Source of the DNA: an uncultured Ruminococcus sp.
Lineage (GTDB): Bacteria > Bacillota > Clostridia > Oscillospirales > Acutalibacteraceae
Length of the DNA: 64,000 nucleotides
NCBI GenBank assembly: GCA_902789345.1
Contig: CADANT010000007.1
Location: forward strand, 16,719-80,718
Reading direction: 5' to 3'
In this document: positions 52,933-60,524 of the stretch, one piece after another
How the letters are laid out: the number at the start of each line of letters is the position of its first letter
How positions within the stretch are numbered: the first letter of the stretch is position 1
Notes under the pieces: generated by a model
The model's input: the letters and a program-made list of their open reading frames with translations, nothing else
Told to the model about the DNA's origin: nothing
Database searches by the model: none
Position numbers and translations under genes: made by a program

Positions 52933-54015
52933 ATGAAAAGAGTAGGCTTCTTAACAAGCGGCGGTGACTGTCAGGGTCTTAACGCAACTATGAGAGGTGT
53001 GGCAAAGGCACTGTATGAGCATTACGGTGAAAAAAATGTTGAAATTATAGGTATTTTAAACGGCTATAAAGGATTAATTCACGGTGACTACAAAAAAATG
53101 AAGCCTGAAGATTTTTCGGGAATTTTGAGCATTGGCGGTACAATTTTGGGTACATCCCGCCAACCGTTTAAGCTAATGCGTGTTATTGGCGAAGATGGTA
53201 TAGACAAAGTAGCCTGTATGAAAAAAACTTATAAGTACCTAAAACTTGACTGCCTTGTTATTTTAGGCGGCAACGGCTCTCAAAAAACTGCCAATTTACT
53301 TAGAGAAGAGGGCTGCAACATTGTTTCTCTGCCTAAGACAATTGACAACGACCTATGGGGCACAGACAAAACCTTTGGCTTTCAAAGCGGCATAAATGTA
53401 GCTACCTACTGCCTAGACGCTATTCACACCACAGCTACATCCCACAGCAGAATTTTTGTTGTAGAGGTTATGGGACACAAGGTTGGCTGGCTTACTCTAT
53501 ATGCCGGTGTAGCAGGCGGAGCAGATGTTATACTGCTGCCGGAGATTCCTTATTCTGTTGACAATATAGTTAAAAAGATTGAAGAAAGAGAGCGTAACGG
53601 CAAGCACTTTACAGTAATTGCAATGGCAGAGGGTGCTGTACCTAAGGAGGTTGCAGAGCTTTCCAAAAAGGACAGAAAGGCTGCTGTTATGGCACAGCCT
53701 AACGGAACATTTACTTCACAGCTTGCAGCACAAATACAGGAAAAAACAGGACACGAAACAAGAATTACCGTACCGGGCCACATGCAAAGAGGCGGCGAAA
53801 CCTGCCCATATGACCGTTTCTTGTCTACAAGCTTTGGCGCTGCCGCAGCACAGCTTATTGTAGAAGAAAAATACGGAAATATGGTAGCACTGCAGGGAGA
53901 TAAAATTGTTCCTGTTCCACTGGAGGAGGTTGCAGGCAAGCTGAAAACAGTACCGGTTGACTGCGACGAAATTAAGTGCGCAAGAGCCGTAGGTATATCC
54001 TTTGGTGACAAATAA
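52933..54015 (+). CDS. 6-phosphofructokinase, group III-like
   Basis: 360 aa, the length of the group III (clade X/P-like) enzymes and longer than the 320-aa E. coli type. Motifs: LTSGGDCQGLNA at the N-terminus, LGGNGSQKTA (residues about 111-120), PKTIDNDLWGTD (about 133), GFQSG and PGHMQRGGETC for the sugar phosphate. Position 115 is Gly, as in ATP-dependent enzymes, while the Lys in PKTIDND is common in PPi-type enzymes. The preceding residue is Asn where Asp is usual. The ATG at 52933 is preceded by AGAGGAT. Confidence 0.88.
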   Translation: MKRVGFLTSGGDCQGLNATMRGVAKALYEHYGEKNVEIIGILNGYKGLIHGDYKKMKPEDFSGILSIGGTILGTSRQPFKLMRVIGEDGIDKVACMKKTYKYLKLDCLVILGGNGSQKTANLLREEGCNIVSLPKTIDNDLWGTDKTFGFQSGINVATYCLDAIHTTATSHSRIFVVEVMGHKVGWLTLYAGVAGGADVILLPEIPYSVDNIVKKIEERERNGKHFTVIAMAEGAVPKEVAELSKKDRKAAVMAQPNGTFTSQLAAQIQEKTGHETRITVPGHMQRGGETCPYDRFLSTSFGAAAAQLIVEEKYGNMVALQGDKIVPVPLEEVAGKLKTVPVDCDEIKCARAVGISFGDK

Positions 54016-54030
54016 TAAAGGGAGGCTTAT

Positions 54031-54471
54031 ATGGCAGATACAGAAATTACCCGTGAAAGAAAGCGCTGGCTGTTCTTTGGACTGCCCTTTACTTTTACGA
54101 AGTATATAATCTACAAGAAAAAATTAGTAGTAGAAACAGGCTGTTTGGTAACAAAAGAAAATGAAATACTGCATTACAGAATACTCGATATGGAGTATTC
54201 TCGCTCACTTTTTCAAAAAATGTTTGGCTTAGGTACCATTACTTTGTATTCACAGGATGTTACCTCTCCAACCCTTGTAATAAAGAATATTAAACATTCC
54301 AGAGAATTTAAAGATACTCTGTCAGAGCTTACAGAGCAAGAGAAGCAGAGGCTGTCGGTACGCCGTGGCGAGGTAGTGGGCGGTATGCCCCACCCTGCAC
54401 ACGACCCGCATATGCCTGATGATTTTGATATGCCGGACTGCCCTGACTGTATTGATGATTTTCACAACTAA
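54031..54471 (+). CDS. bacterial PH-domain protein with acidic His/Cys tail
   Basis: 146 aa. Residues about 20-105 fit the bacterial PH-like (bPH2/YdbT) fold: YIIYKKKLVVETGCL, ILHYRILDMEYSRSLFQKMFGLGTI in part, then LVIKNIKHS. The last 35 residues are rich in Pro, Asp, His and Cys (PHPAHDPHMPDD, DCPDCIDDFH), which may bind metal. It is 15 nt behind pfk, so probably co-transcribed. No transmembrane segment. Confidence 0.75.
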   Translation: MADTEITRERKRWLFFGLPFTFTKYIIYKKKLVVETGCLVTKENEILHYRILDMEYSRSLFQKMFGLGTITLYSQDVTSPTLVIKNIKHSREFKDTLSELTEQEKQRLSVRRGEVVGGMPHPAHDPHMPDDFDMPDCPDCIDDFHN

Positions 54472-54488
54472 ATTAATACCAAAAGGCA

Positions 54489-54530
54489 ATGGTCACAAAT
54501 GCATTAATTAAGTGCATTTGTGACCATTTT
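54489..54530. terminator. bidirectional terminator between PH-domain gene and pseudouridine synthase
   Basis: ATGGTCACAAATGCA (54489-54503) and TGCATTTGTGACCAT (54513-54527), a perfect 15-bp stem with TTTTG after it. It serves both convergent genes. Confidence 0.85.
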
Positions 54531-54532
54531 GT

Positions 54533-55483
54533 TTAGCGTAAAAACCAAATACTTTCATTGCTTACCTGAAAGCTTTTTCCGTTTAAGTAGTTCATACAGC
54601 CGCCGTCAGTTTCAAAGTTAAATGTAAGCTTGTAAGCGTACAACGCCTGATATTTGTAAAAATCATCTTCCCCTTTGCGCTTGTAGCCGTACTTTGTATC
54701 ACCCAAAAGGGGGTGACCTATGCTTGCCATATGTGCTCTTATTTGGTGGGTTCTTCCTGTAAGCAAATCCACCTCAACAAGACTGTTATTACCTATATTC
54801 TTTATAACGGTATACTTTGTTTTTACAATTTTACTGTTTTGCGTAGGTTTTTTTAGTATTTTAACCTTGTTTTTCTTTTGGTCTTTTTCTAAATATCCTG
54901 TCAGAAGCCCCTCTTGCCTTTTAAGCGTACCCTGCACCAGGCAAAGGTACAGCTTTGTAAGCTCCCTGGTTTTCATTTTTGCGTTTAATATCCGCAAGCT
55001 TTCAGCATTTTTAGCGGCAATAACTATACCGCCGGTGTTGCGGTCTATTCTGTTTACAAGTGCCGGTGTAAACGCCTTGTCCTGATTCGGGTCGTACTCC
55101 CCTTTGTCGTACAAATAGTGCAAAACACGGGCTATAAGCGAGTCAAAGTGATATTTTTCGTCCGGGTGTACTATTACTCCCGGTTTTTTATTTACAAGTA
55201 AAATATTGCTGTCCTCGTAAATTATATCCAGCTTGGCAGGTGCTTTCAAAAATTCATAGTTTTCCTGTGTATCTGCCTCAAAAAATTCGTCCTTAATAAA
55301 CAGCTTAAGCACATCACCTTCATTTAAAAAGGTAGAAATCTCACAGCGTTTATTGTTTATCTTAATGCATTTTTTTCGTATATATTTATACATAAGCGAC
55401 TTTGGCATTGTTTTAAAGCGTTTGCTTATAAACTTATCCAAACGCTGTCCTGCGTCATTTTTGGTAATAATTATTTCTTTCAT
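54533..55483 (-). CDS. RluA/RluD-family pseudouridine synthase
   Basis: 316 aa. N-terminal S4 domain (KNDAGQRLDKFISKRF, about residues 6-60), then the catalytic domain with VNRIDRNTGGIV (about 148), in which the Asp is the nucleophile, and GRTHQIRAHM (about 248). Modifies uridines in rRNA; the target cannot be read here. The ATG at 55483 follows GGGTGC. Confidence 0.9.
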   Translation of the reverse strand: MKEIIITKNDAGQRLDKFISKRFKTMPKSLMYKYIRKKCIKINNKRCEISTFLNEGDVLKLFIKDEFFEADTQENYEFLKAPAKLDIIYEDSNILLVNKKPGVIVHPDEKYHFDSLIARVLHYLYDKGEYDPNQDKAFTPALVNRIDRNTGGIVIAAKNAESLRILNAKMKTRELTKLYLCLVQGTLKRQEGLLTGYLEKDQKKNKVKILKKPTQNSKIVKTKYTVIKNIGNNSLVEVDLLTGRTHQIRAHMASIGHPLLGDTKYGYKRKGEDDFYKYQALYAYKLTFNFETDGGCMNYLNGKSFQVSNESIWFLR

Positions 55484-55642
55484 ACACAGCACCCTGGCCC
55501 TTGAAAATTTTACAGTAGTAATTCTAACACAAAGGCTATCCTAATTCAATATTTACAACATAGTAACCGGCTTTGATGTAGACAGTAACGATTGTTTGTT
55601 ATATAATTACATTAAACTTACAATGAATAGGAGTTGTACTTT

Positions 55643-56125
55643 ATGGATAGAATTTTAAAGCTTCTTAGTGAAAACAGTAACTTAACATATAAAGAAATAG
55701 CCACAATGCTTGGCGAGCCTGAAGACTACATCGAAAAGCAAATAAAGCAATATGAAAAGGACGGCGTTATAAAAGGCTACCAAGCCGTAATTGACTACGA
55801 CAAGGTAAAGGGTGCAGATGCAACGGCCTATATAGAGCTTACCGTTACACCTGAAAAGGATACCGGCTTTGACAGCATTGCACAGGAAATTATGAATTTT
55901 GACGAGGTAGAGTCAGTATACCTAATGGCAGGCTCTTACGATTTGCTTGTGCTTGTAAAGGGTGCAAGTGTAACAGACATTGCTATGTTTGTAGCCAAAA
56001 AGCTTTCTACCATTGACGCAGTTGTTGCCACAAGCACTCGCTTTAAGCTGAAAACCTATAAGGAAAGCGGCATTGAATTTGACAGCGACAATGAGGAAGA
56101 TGACAAAAGGAGTATTATACTGTGA
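55643..56125 (+). CDS. Lrp/AsnC-family regulator
   Basis: 160 aa. N-terminal HTH (LTYKEIATMLGEPEDYIEKQI in part, about residues 13-45), then the RAM/Lrp effector domain (GADATAYIELTVTP, EVESVYLMAGSYDLLVLVKG). It overlaps the following aminotransferase by 4 nt, a common pairing in clostridia, and probably senses an amino acid. The ATG at 55643 is preceded by AGGAGTT. Confidence 0.9.
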   Translation: MDRILKLLSENSNLTYKEIATMLGEPEDYIEKQIKQYEKDGVIKGYQAVIDYDKVKGADATAYIELTVTPEKDTGFDSIAQEIMNFDEVESVYLMAGSYDLLVLVKGASVTDIAMFVAKKLSTIDAVVATSTRFKLKTYKESGIEFDSDNEEDDKRSIIL

Positions 56126-57294
56126 TAAACTATGATGAGGTAATAAACGAGAAAATAAAAGCAGTAAAGCCGTCGGGTATAAGAAAATTTTTTGATATTG
56201 CCAGCGAAATGGATAATGTAATATCACTTTCAATAGGTGAGCCTGATTTTAAAACCCCATGGCATATCAGAGAAGAGGGTATTAACTCCCTCCGCCTTGG
56301 CAACACCAGGTATACCTCCAACAAAGGCTTAACCGAATTAAGAGATGAAATTTGCAGTTATTATAGAAGAAGATTTAATGTATCCTATAAGGGCAATGAA
56401 AATTGCCTTGTAACCGTAGGCGGTTCAGAGGCTATTGACCTTACTATGCGCACGCTGATAAATATAGGCGACCAGGTGCTTATACCCGAGCCTAGCTTTG
56501 TCTGTTATAATCCTTTGGTAGAAATGGCAGACGGAGAACCTGTAGTTGTTGAAACCAGAGCGGAAGATAAATTTAAGATTACACCTGAGCTTTTGGAAAA
56601 GGCAATAACACCAAAATCAAAAATACTTGTTTTGCCATACCCTAACAACCCTACAGGTGGAATAATGGAAAGGTCTGACCTTGAAAAAATAGCACCCATT
56701 ATTAAAAAGCATAACATTTTTGTGCTGTCGGACGAAATATACGCCGAGCTTACATATAACGGCAAACAGCATGTATCTATAGCAGAACTTGAGGGTATGA
56801 AGGAGCGCACAGTAGTAGTAAGCGGCTTTTCAAAATCATACTCAATGACAGGCTGGAGATTGGGCTACTCCCTAGCACCAAAGCCTATTACAGACGCTAT
56901 GACAAAGATGCACCAATTCGGCATTATGAGCGCTCCTACTACAGCACAGTATGCAGCCATAGAGGCTCTTAAAAACGGCGACAAGGATATTACAGCTATG
57001 CGTGATGAATACGATATGCGCAGACGCCTGGTAGTTGAAAAGTTCAACGAAATGGGACTAACCTGCTTTGAGCCGGAGGGTGCGTTCTATGCCTTTCCGT
57101 GTATTAAAAGCACAGGTATGTCCTCCGAGGACTTTTGTATGGAACTGCTAAAGTCTAAAAGCGTAGCGGTTGTACCGGGCAACGCCTTTGGAGAAAGCGG
57201 AGAGGGCTTTGTAAGAGTGTCTTATTCCTTTTCGGTTAAGCACATTATGGAGGCTCTAAAGCGCATTGAGGAGTTTTTGCAGGAAAGAAAATAA
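56122..57294 (+). CDS. PLP-dependent class I/II aminotransferase
   Basis: 390 aa aspartate-aminotransferase fold. GTG start inside the Lrp stop. Motifs: GEPDF near residue 38, YTSNKGLTELR, YPNNPTGG (about 174), SDEIYAEL (about 203) and the Schiff-base Lys in SGFSKSYSMTGWRLG (about 234). Amino-acid preference is not readable; family members act on aspartate, aromatic or branched amino acids. Probably regulated by the coupled Lrp protein. Confidence 0.9.
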   Translation: MINYDEVINEKIKAVKPSGIRKFFDIASEMDNVISLSIGEPDFKTPWHIREEGINSLRLGNTRYTSNKGLTELRDEICSYYRRRFNVSYKGNENCLVTVGGSEAIDLTMRTLINIGDQVLIPEPSFVCYNPLVEMADGEPVVVETRAEDKFKITPELLEKAITPKSKILVLPYPNNPTGGIMERSDLEKIAPIIKKHNIFVLSDEIYAELTYNGKQHVSIAELEGMKERTVVVSGFSKSYSMTGWRLGYSLAPKPITDAMTKMHQFGIMSAPTTAQYAAIEALKNGDKDITAMRDEYDMRRRLVVEKFNEMGLTCFEPEGAFYAFPCIKSTGMSSEDFCMELLKSKSVAVVPGNAFGESGEGFVRVSYSFSVKHIMEALKRIEEFLQERK

Positions 57295-57349
57295 GGTTTT
57301 GTAATTTAATCTTTGCAAAATATGCATTTCTTTTACAGGAGGAGATTGT

Positions 57350-58216
57350 ATGGTAAAGGTGCTTGCACCGGCAAAAATAAATTTTACTCTGGATATTACC
57401 GGCAAACTGGAAAACGGCTACCATACTGTAGATATGGTTATGCAGTCGGTAAATCTTTGTGATGTTGTTACAGTTGAAAAAAGCCAAGAGTTTACCCTAA
57501 CCTGCAACAAGGACTACATTCCCTGCGACAGCAGTAACACTGCCTACAAGGCTGTAAAGCTGTTTGAAAAGCTGACAGGCACTGTCTGCAATGTAAATGT
57601 TAATATAGAAAAACATATTCCGGCACAGGCCGGCTTAGCCGGGGGAAGCACCGACGGTGCGGCAGTGCTTGTGGCGTTAAATAAGCTGTATAATCAAGGC
57701 TTGTCAGACAGTCAGCTTGCAGAGCTTGGCGGCAAAATAGGCGCTGATGTTCCCTTTTGCATATACGGTGGAACAATGCTTGCCACAGGCATAGGAACAG
57801 AACTTGAAAAAGTCAAGCCGAATTTAGATTTACAGAAATACATCATTTTGCTCTGCAAACCGAAAATAAATGTGTCAACACCACAGGCATATAAAATGTC
57901 TGACAGCAGACCGTTTTCAGACAGCGTACATAGTACAGCTGTAATAAATGCACTTGTAAACAATGACGAGGCTGAATTTTGCAAAGGACTGTACAACGAC
58001 TTTGACAGTCTGCTTAACCTTGAGCAGGTACAGTATATTAAAGAAATTATGCTAAAAAACGGGGCATATGCCTCGGTAATGAGCGGCAGTGGCCCTACTG
58101 TATACGGAATTTTTACAGACAATGGCTTGGCTGATAAAACCTATGAAATACTAAGCAAGGAATATACAGATGTTTATAAGGCAAGCTGTTGCAACGGCGG
58201 CTGTACAGTGCTGTAA
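57350..58216 (+). CDS. ispE: 4-(cytidine-5'-diphospho)-2-C-methyl-D-erythritol kinase
   Basis: 288 aa GHMP kinase of the MEP isoprenoid pathway. Motifs: APAKINFTLDITGKLENGYH (residues 5-24) with the catalytic Lys, PAQAGLAGGSTDGAA (about 90-104, ATP loop), GADVPFCIYGG (about 136) and MSGSGPTVYG near the C-terminus. AGGAGG ribosome binding site. Confidence 0.95.
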   Translation: MVKVLAPAKINFTLDITGKLENGYHTVDMVMQSVNLCDVVTVEKSQEFTLTCNKDYIPCDSSNTAYKAVKLFEKLTGTVCNVNVNIEKHIPAQAGLAGGSTDGAAVLVALNKLYNQGLSDSQLAELGGKIGADVPFCIYGGTMLATGIGTELEKVKPNLDLQKYIILLCKPKINVSTPQAYKMSDSRPFSDSVHSTAVINALVNNDEAEFCKGLYNDFDSLLNLEQVQYIKEIMLKNGAYASVMSGSGPTVYGIFTDNGLADKTYEILSKEYTDVYKASCCNGGCTVL

Positions 58217-58250
58217 CAATATAAAAATGAATTGAATAGCAATACAAAAA

Positions 58251-58299
58251 GCTGTCCATAATTATGTTACCGAAAAGATTACATAAGAAGGGACAGTTT
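58251..58299 (+). promoter_or_regulatory. hairpin that occludes the spoIIR ribosome binding site
   Basis: CTGTCC (58252-58257) can pair with GGACAG (58291-58296) within AAGAAGGGACAG, the probable spoIIR Shine-Dalgarno, with inner TTATGT/ACATAA pairing. TTTTTATT follows, so it could also terminate ispE read-through. A sigma-F/G-like pair GAATA (58234-58238) and CATAATTA (58257-58264) with 18-nt spacing overlaps it. Confidence 0.4.
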
Positions 58300-58304
58300 T
58301 TATT

Positions 58305-58919
58305 ATGAAAATTTTAGCTAAAGCAGTGCTTACAGCCTTGGTGCTGTCGTTTATTCTTACACAAACATTTTTTACAGCCGAATGTGAGGACATTCCAAAC
58401 AGACTTGTCCGCCTGCACATTTTAGCAAACTCCGACACCGAAGCTGACCAAAAGCTCAAGCTACAGGTTAGAGATTACATTTTGTCTATAGCCGGGGATA
58501 TTTTTGAAAATGCCGATAATAAAATTGAGGCTGAACATATTGCCACAACTAATGTGGATAAAATTGTAAAACAGGCACAGCAGTATGTATACAGCCTGGG
58601 CTACGATTATAAGGTAAACGGAGAAATGCGCTACAATATGTACTTTGACACCAGGGATTATCAGGGCTTTTCAGTACCGGCAGGCAGGTATGACGCCCTG
58701 CGGATTACCATTGGCGAGGGTAAGGGACACAACTGGTGGTGCGTTATGTTCCCCCCTATGTGCTTTTCAACCGCTGAGGACGACAACTCACAAAAGCTTG
58801 ACAGCGTACTGAACGACAATCAAAGCGACATTACTGAAAATAAGGATAAATATGAATACAGGTTTAAAATTGTTGAAATATACAATGATATAAAAAGCTT
58901 TTTTGATGATAATAAGTAA
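58305..58919 (+). CDS. spoIIR: stage II sporulation protein R
   Basis: 204 aa. N-terminal signal-anchor (about residues 5-25), then the SpoIIR core with VRLHILANSDTEADQKLKLQVRD in part (about 33-55), YFDTRDYQGFSVPAGRYDALRI in part, and GEGKGHNWWCVMFPPMC (about 140-157). Secreted from the forespore, it triggers SpoIIGA to process pro-sigma-E. Its presence shows a sporulation-capable lineage. Confidence 0.93.
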   Translation: MKILAKAVLTALVLSFILTQTFFTAECEDIPNRLVRLHILANSDTEADQKLKLQVRDYILSIAGDIFENADNKIEAEHIATTNVDKIVKQAQQYVYSLGYDYKVNGEMRYNMYFDTRDYQGFSVPAGRYDALRITIGEGKGHNWWCVMFPPMCFSTAEDDNSQKLDSVLNDNQSDITENKDKYEYRFKIVEIYNDIKSFFDDNK

Positions 58920-58935
58920 ATATTTATAACTACCC

Positions 58936-58965
58936 TTGACTTAATGCCCACAAAGGATTTATAAT
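58936..58965 (+). promoter_or_regulatory. promoter of the SmtB-like regulator
   Basis: TTGACT (58936-58941), 18-nt spacer, TATAAT (58960-58965), 38 nt before the ATG. An operator probably overlaps, but no clean 12-2-12 palindrome is visible. Confidence 0.65.
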
Positions 58966-59003
58966 AGTAAATAGATGTGTAATAAATCAAGGAGGCATAT
59001 GTA

Positions 59004-59333
59004 ATGAACAGCACCCAGGAATTACAACCGTTAAATCCGTCAGTTGTGTCTAAGCTGTCATCGTTTTTTAAGGTAATCGGTGATGAAACAAGAGTTAGAA
59101 TTATATATGCATTGTCACAAGGGGAAATGTGTGTAGGCGACATATCGGAAATTTTGGGTATTTCTCAGTCTGCCGTTTCTCACCAGCTAAAGCAGCTCAG
59201 AATGGAAGGTCAGGTAAAAACCAGACGAGAGGGTAAAAACATTTATTATTCCTTAGACGACGAGCATGTAGTTGATATACTTAACCAGGCGCTTAAGCAC
59301 ATTAAGCACAAGCTAAAAGAAAGCCAAAGCTGA
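59004..59333 (+). CDS. ArsR/SmtB-family metal-responsive repressor
   Basis: 109 aa winged helix. The alpha-3 region reads GEMCVGDISEILGISQSAVSHQLKQLR (in part), close to the ELCVGD box of SmtB/CadC. The last helix has DDEHVVDILNQALKHIKH, an Asp-x-His...His-x-x-His pattern matching the alpha-5 zinc site of SmtB. It therefore probably senses zinc or a similar ion. No metal transporter is adjacent and a terminator follows directly, so its target genes are elsewhere. AAGGAGG ribosome binding site. Confidence 0.88.
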   Translation: MNSTQELQPLNPSVVSKLSSFFKVIGDETRVRIIYALSQGEMCVGDISEILGISQSAVSHQLKQLRMEGQVKTRREGKNIYYSLDDEHVVDILNQALKHIKHKLKESQS

Positions 59334-59398
59334 GTTTAAAGGCCTTCCCCCTAACACAACATTTATTTTCAGAACAAATTTGAATTTAATATTACAGC

Positions 59399-59437
59399 AA
59401 AGCCGCTGTGCAGAAACTAAACTGCACAGCGGCTTTT
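59399..59437 (+). terminator. terminator of the SmtB-like gene
   Basis: AAAGCCGCTGTGCAG (59399-59413) and CTGCACAGCGGCTTT (59422-59436) form a perfect 15-bp stem followed by TTCG. Confidence 0.9.
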
Positions 59438-59449
59438 TCGTATTTCTTG

Positions 59450-60352
59450 TTAATTAACAGACTTATCACTGTCAATATATTTTAGCATAAGTTCTATAAA
59501 CCGACTCATTTGTGGTGTTACACATTTATTTCTGTGGTACACCAGTTGGCTCCACATTGTTATTTCAGGACATTCTGTATTTAAAACAACCAATTCACCC
59601 TTTTTTACATAATCGTTAATTACATATTCGGGCAAAAAGGAAATTCCCTGATTTTTTAAAATAAAACTTGTAATTACATCGGTATTGCCAATCTCTAAAA
59701 ACGGGTGAAGCTCTACCCCTTTTTCAGCCAACACCTGCTCCATTGCGTAGCGATAGCTTACCCCCTTTTCGGTAAGGTACAAAGGTTCTTGCAATAGGCG
59801 CTCAATAGATATTTTCTTTTTGTCTGCTAACGGCGAGCTTGCAGAGGCTACAAAGTAACTTTTTTCCGGTCGTTCAAATACCTTTATCCACTCCGGGAAA
59901 TATAGCCTTTGGTCAGAAAAATACATAAGGTCTATATCATTTTGCTTAAGCATACTAAACAGGTCCGATACAAGGGCAGTTTGTATGCTTATTTCCACAT
60001 TTGGGCAAACTTTGCTGAATTCTGTAATAACAGGCGGCAAAACACTTATTACATAAGATTCGCAGGTACCTATACGCAGAGTCCCCCTTACTTCCTTTGG
60101 TGCTTGTACAGCATTCTCCGCCCTTTGTACAGAATTTAAAATTTCCAGTGCATACGGCAGTAACCGCTCACCTGCCTGTGTTAATTTTATTTGTTTCCCA
60201 ATGCGTTCAAACAGCCGGGTGTTTAGGTCGCTTTCAAGCTGTTTAATCTGCATAGTAACTGCCGACTGCGAATAGCCAAGCTGTTCTGCCGTTTTTGAAA
60301 AGCTTTGCACCTCTGCTATACGAACAAATGTAACAATATTTCTTAGTTCCAT
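59450..60352 (-). CDS. LysR-family regulator
   Basis: 300 aa. N-terminal HTH (IAEVQSFSKTAEQLGYSQSAV in part, residues about 12-40) and periplasmic-binding-like effector domain. It is divergent from the amino-acid decarboxylase gene and most likely controls it. I chose the ATG at 60352, preceded by ACGGTGA; the longer ORF start has no ribosome binding site. Confidence 0.9.
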   Translation of the reverse strand: MELRNIVTFVRIAEVQSFSKTAEQLGYSQSAVTMQIKQLESDLNTRLFERIGKQIKLTQAGERLLPYALEILNSVQRAENAVQAPKEVRGTLRIGTCESYVISVLPPVITEFSKVCPNVEISIQTALVSDLFSMLKQNDIDLMYFSDQRLYFPEWIKVFERPEKSYFVASASSPLADKKKISIERLLQEPLYLTEKGVSYRYAMEQVLAEKGVELHPFLEIGNTDVITSFILKNQGISFLPEYVINDYVKKGELVVLNTECPEITMWSQLVYHRNKCVTPQMSRFIELMLKYIDSDKSVN

Positions 60353-60362
60353 AAAATCACCG

Positions 60363-60377
60363 TTCAAAATTTTTGAA
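60363..60377. promoter_or_regulatory. candidate LysR binding site
   Basis: TTCAAAATTTTTGAA is a perfect 15-bp palindrome and contains the T-N11-A pattern of LysR sites. It lies within 25 nt of the lysR start, in the divergent region to the decarboxylase. Confidence 0.5.
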
Positions 60378-60524
60378 CCATTCTATAAAATTAATGAATT
60401 TAACAAATAGTTCGCTTTATGGTAACATTATTAACATAGAAAGTCAAGGAGAACACGGTACAAACAGTAAATCAATAAACAAAAGGTTATATTAAATAAT
60501 GTAAAATTTAAGGAGGCAAAGCGT

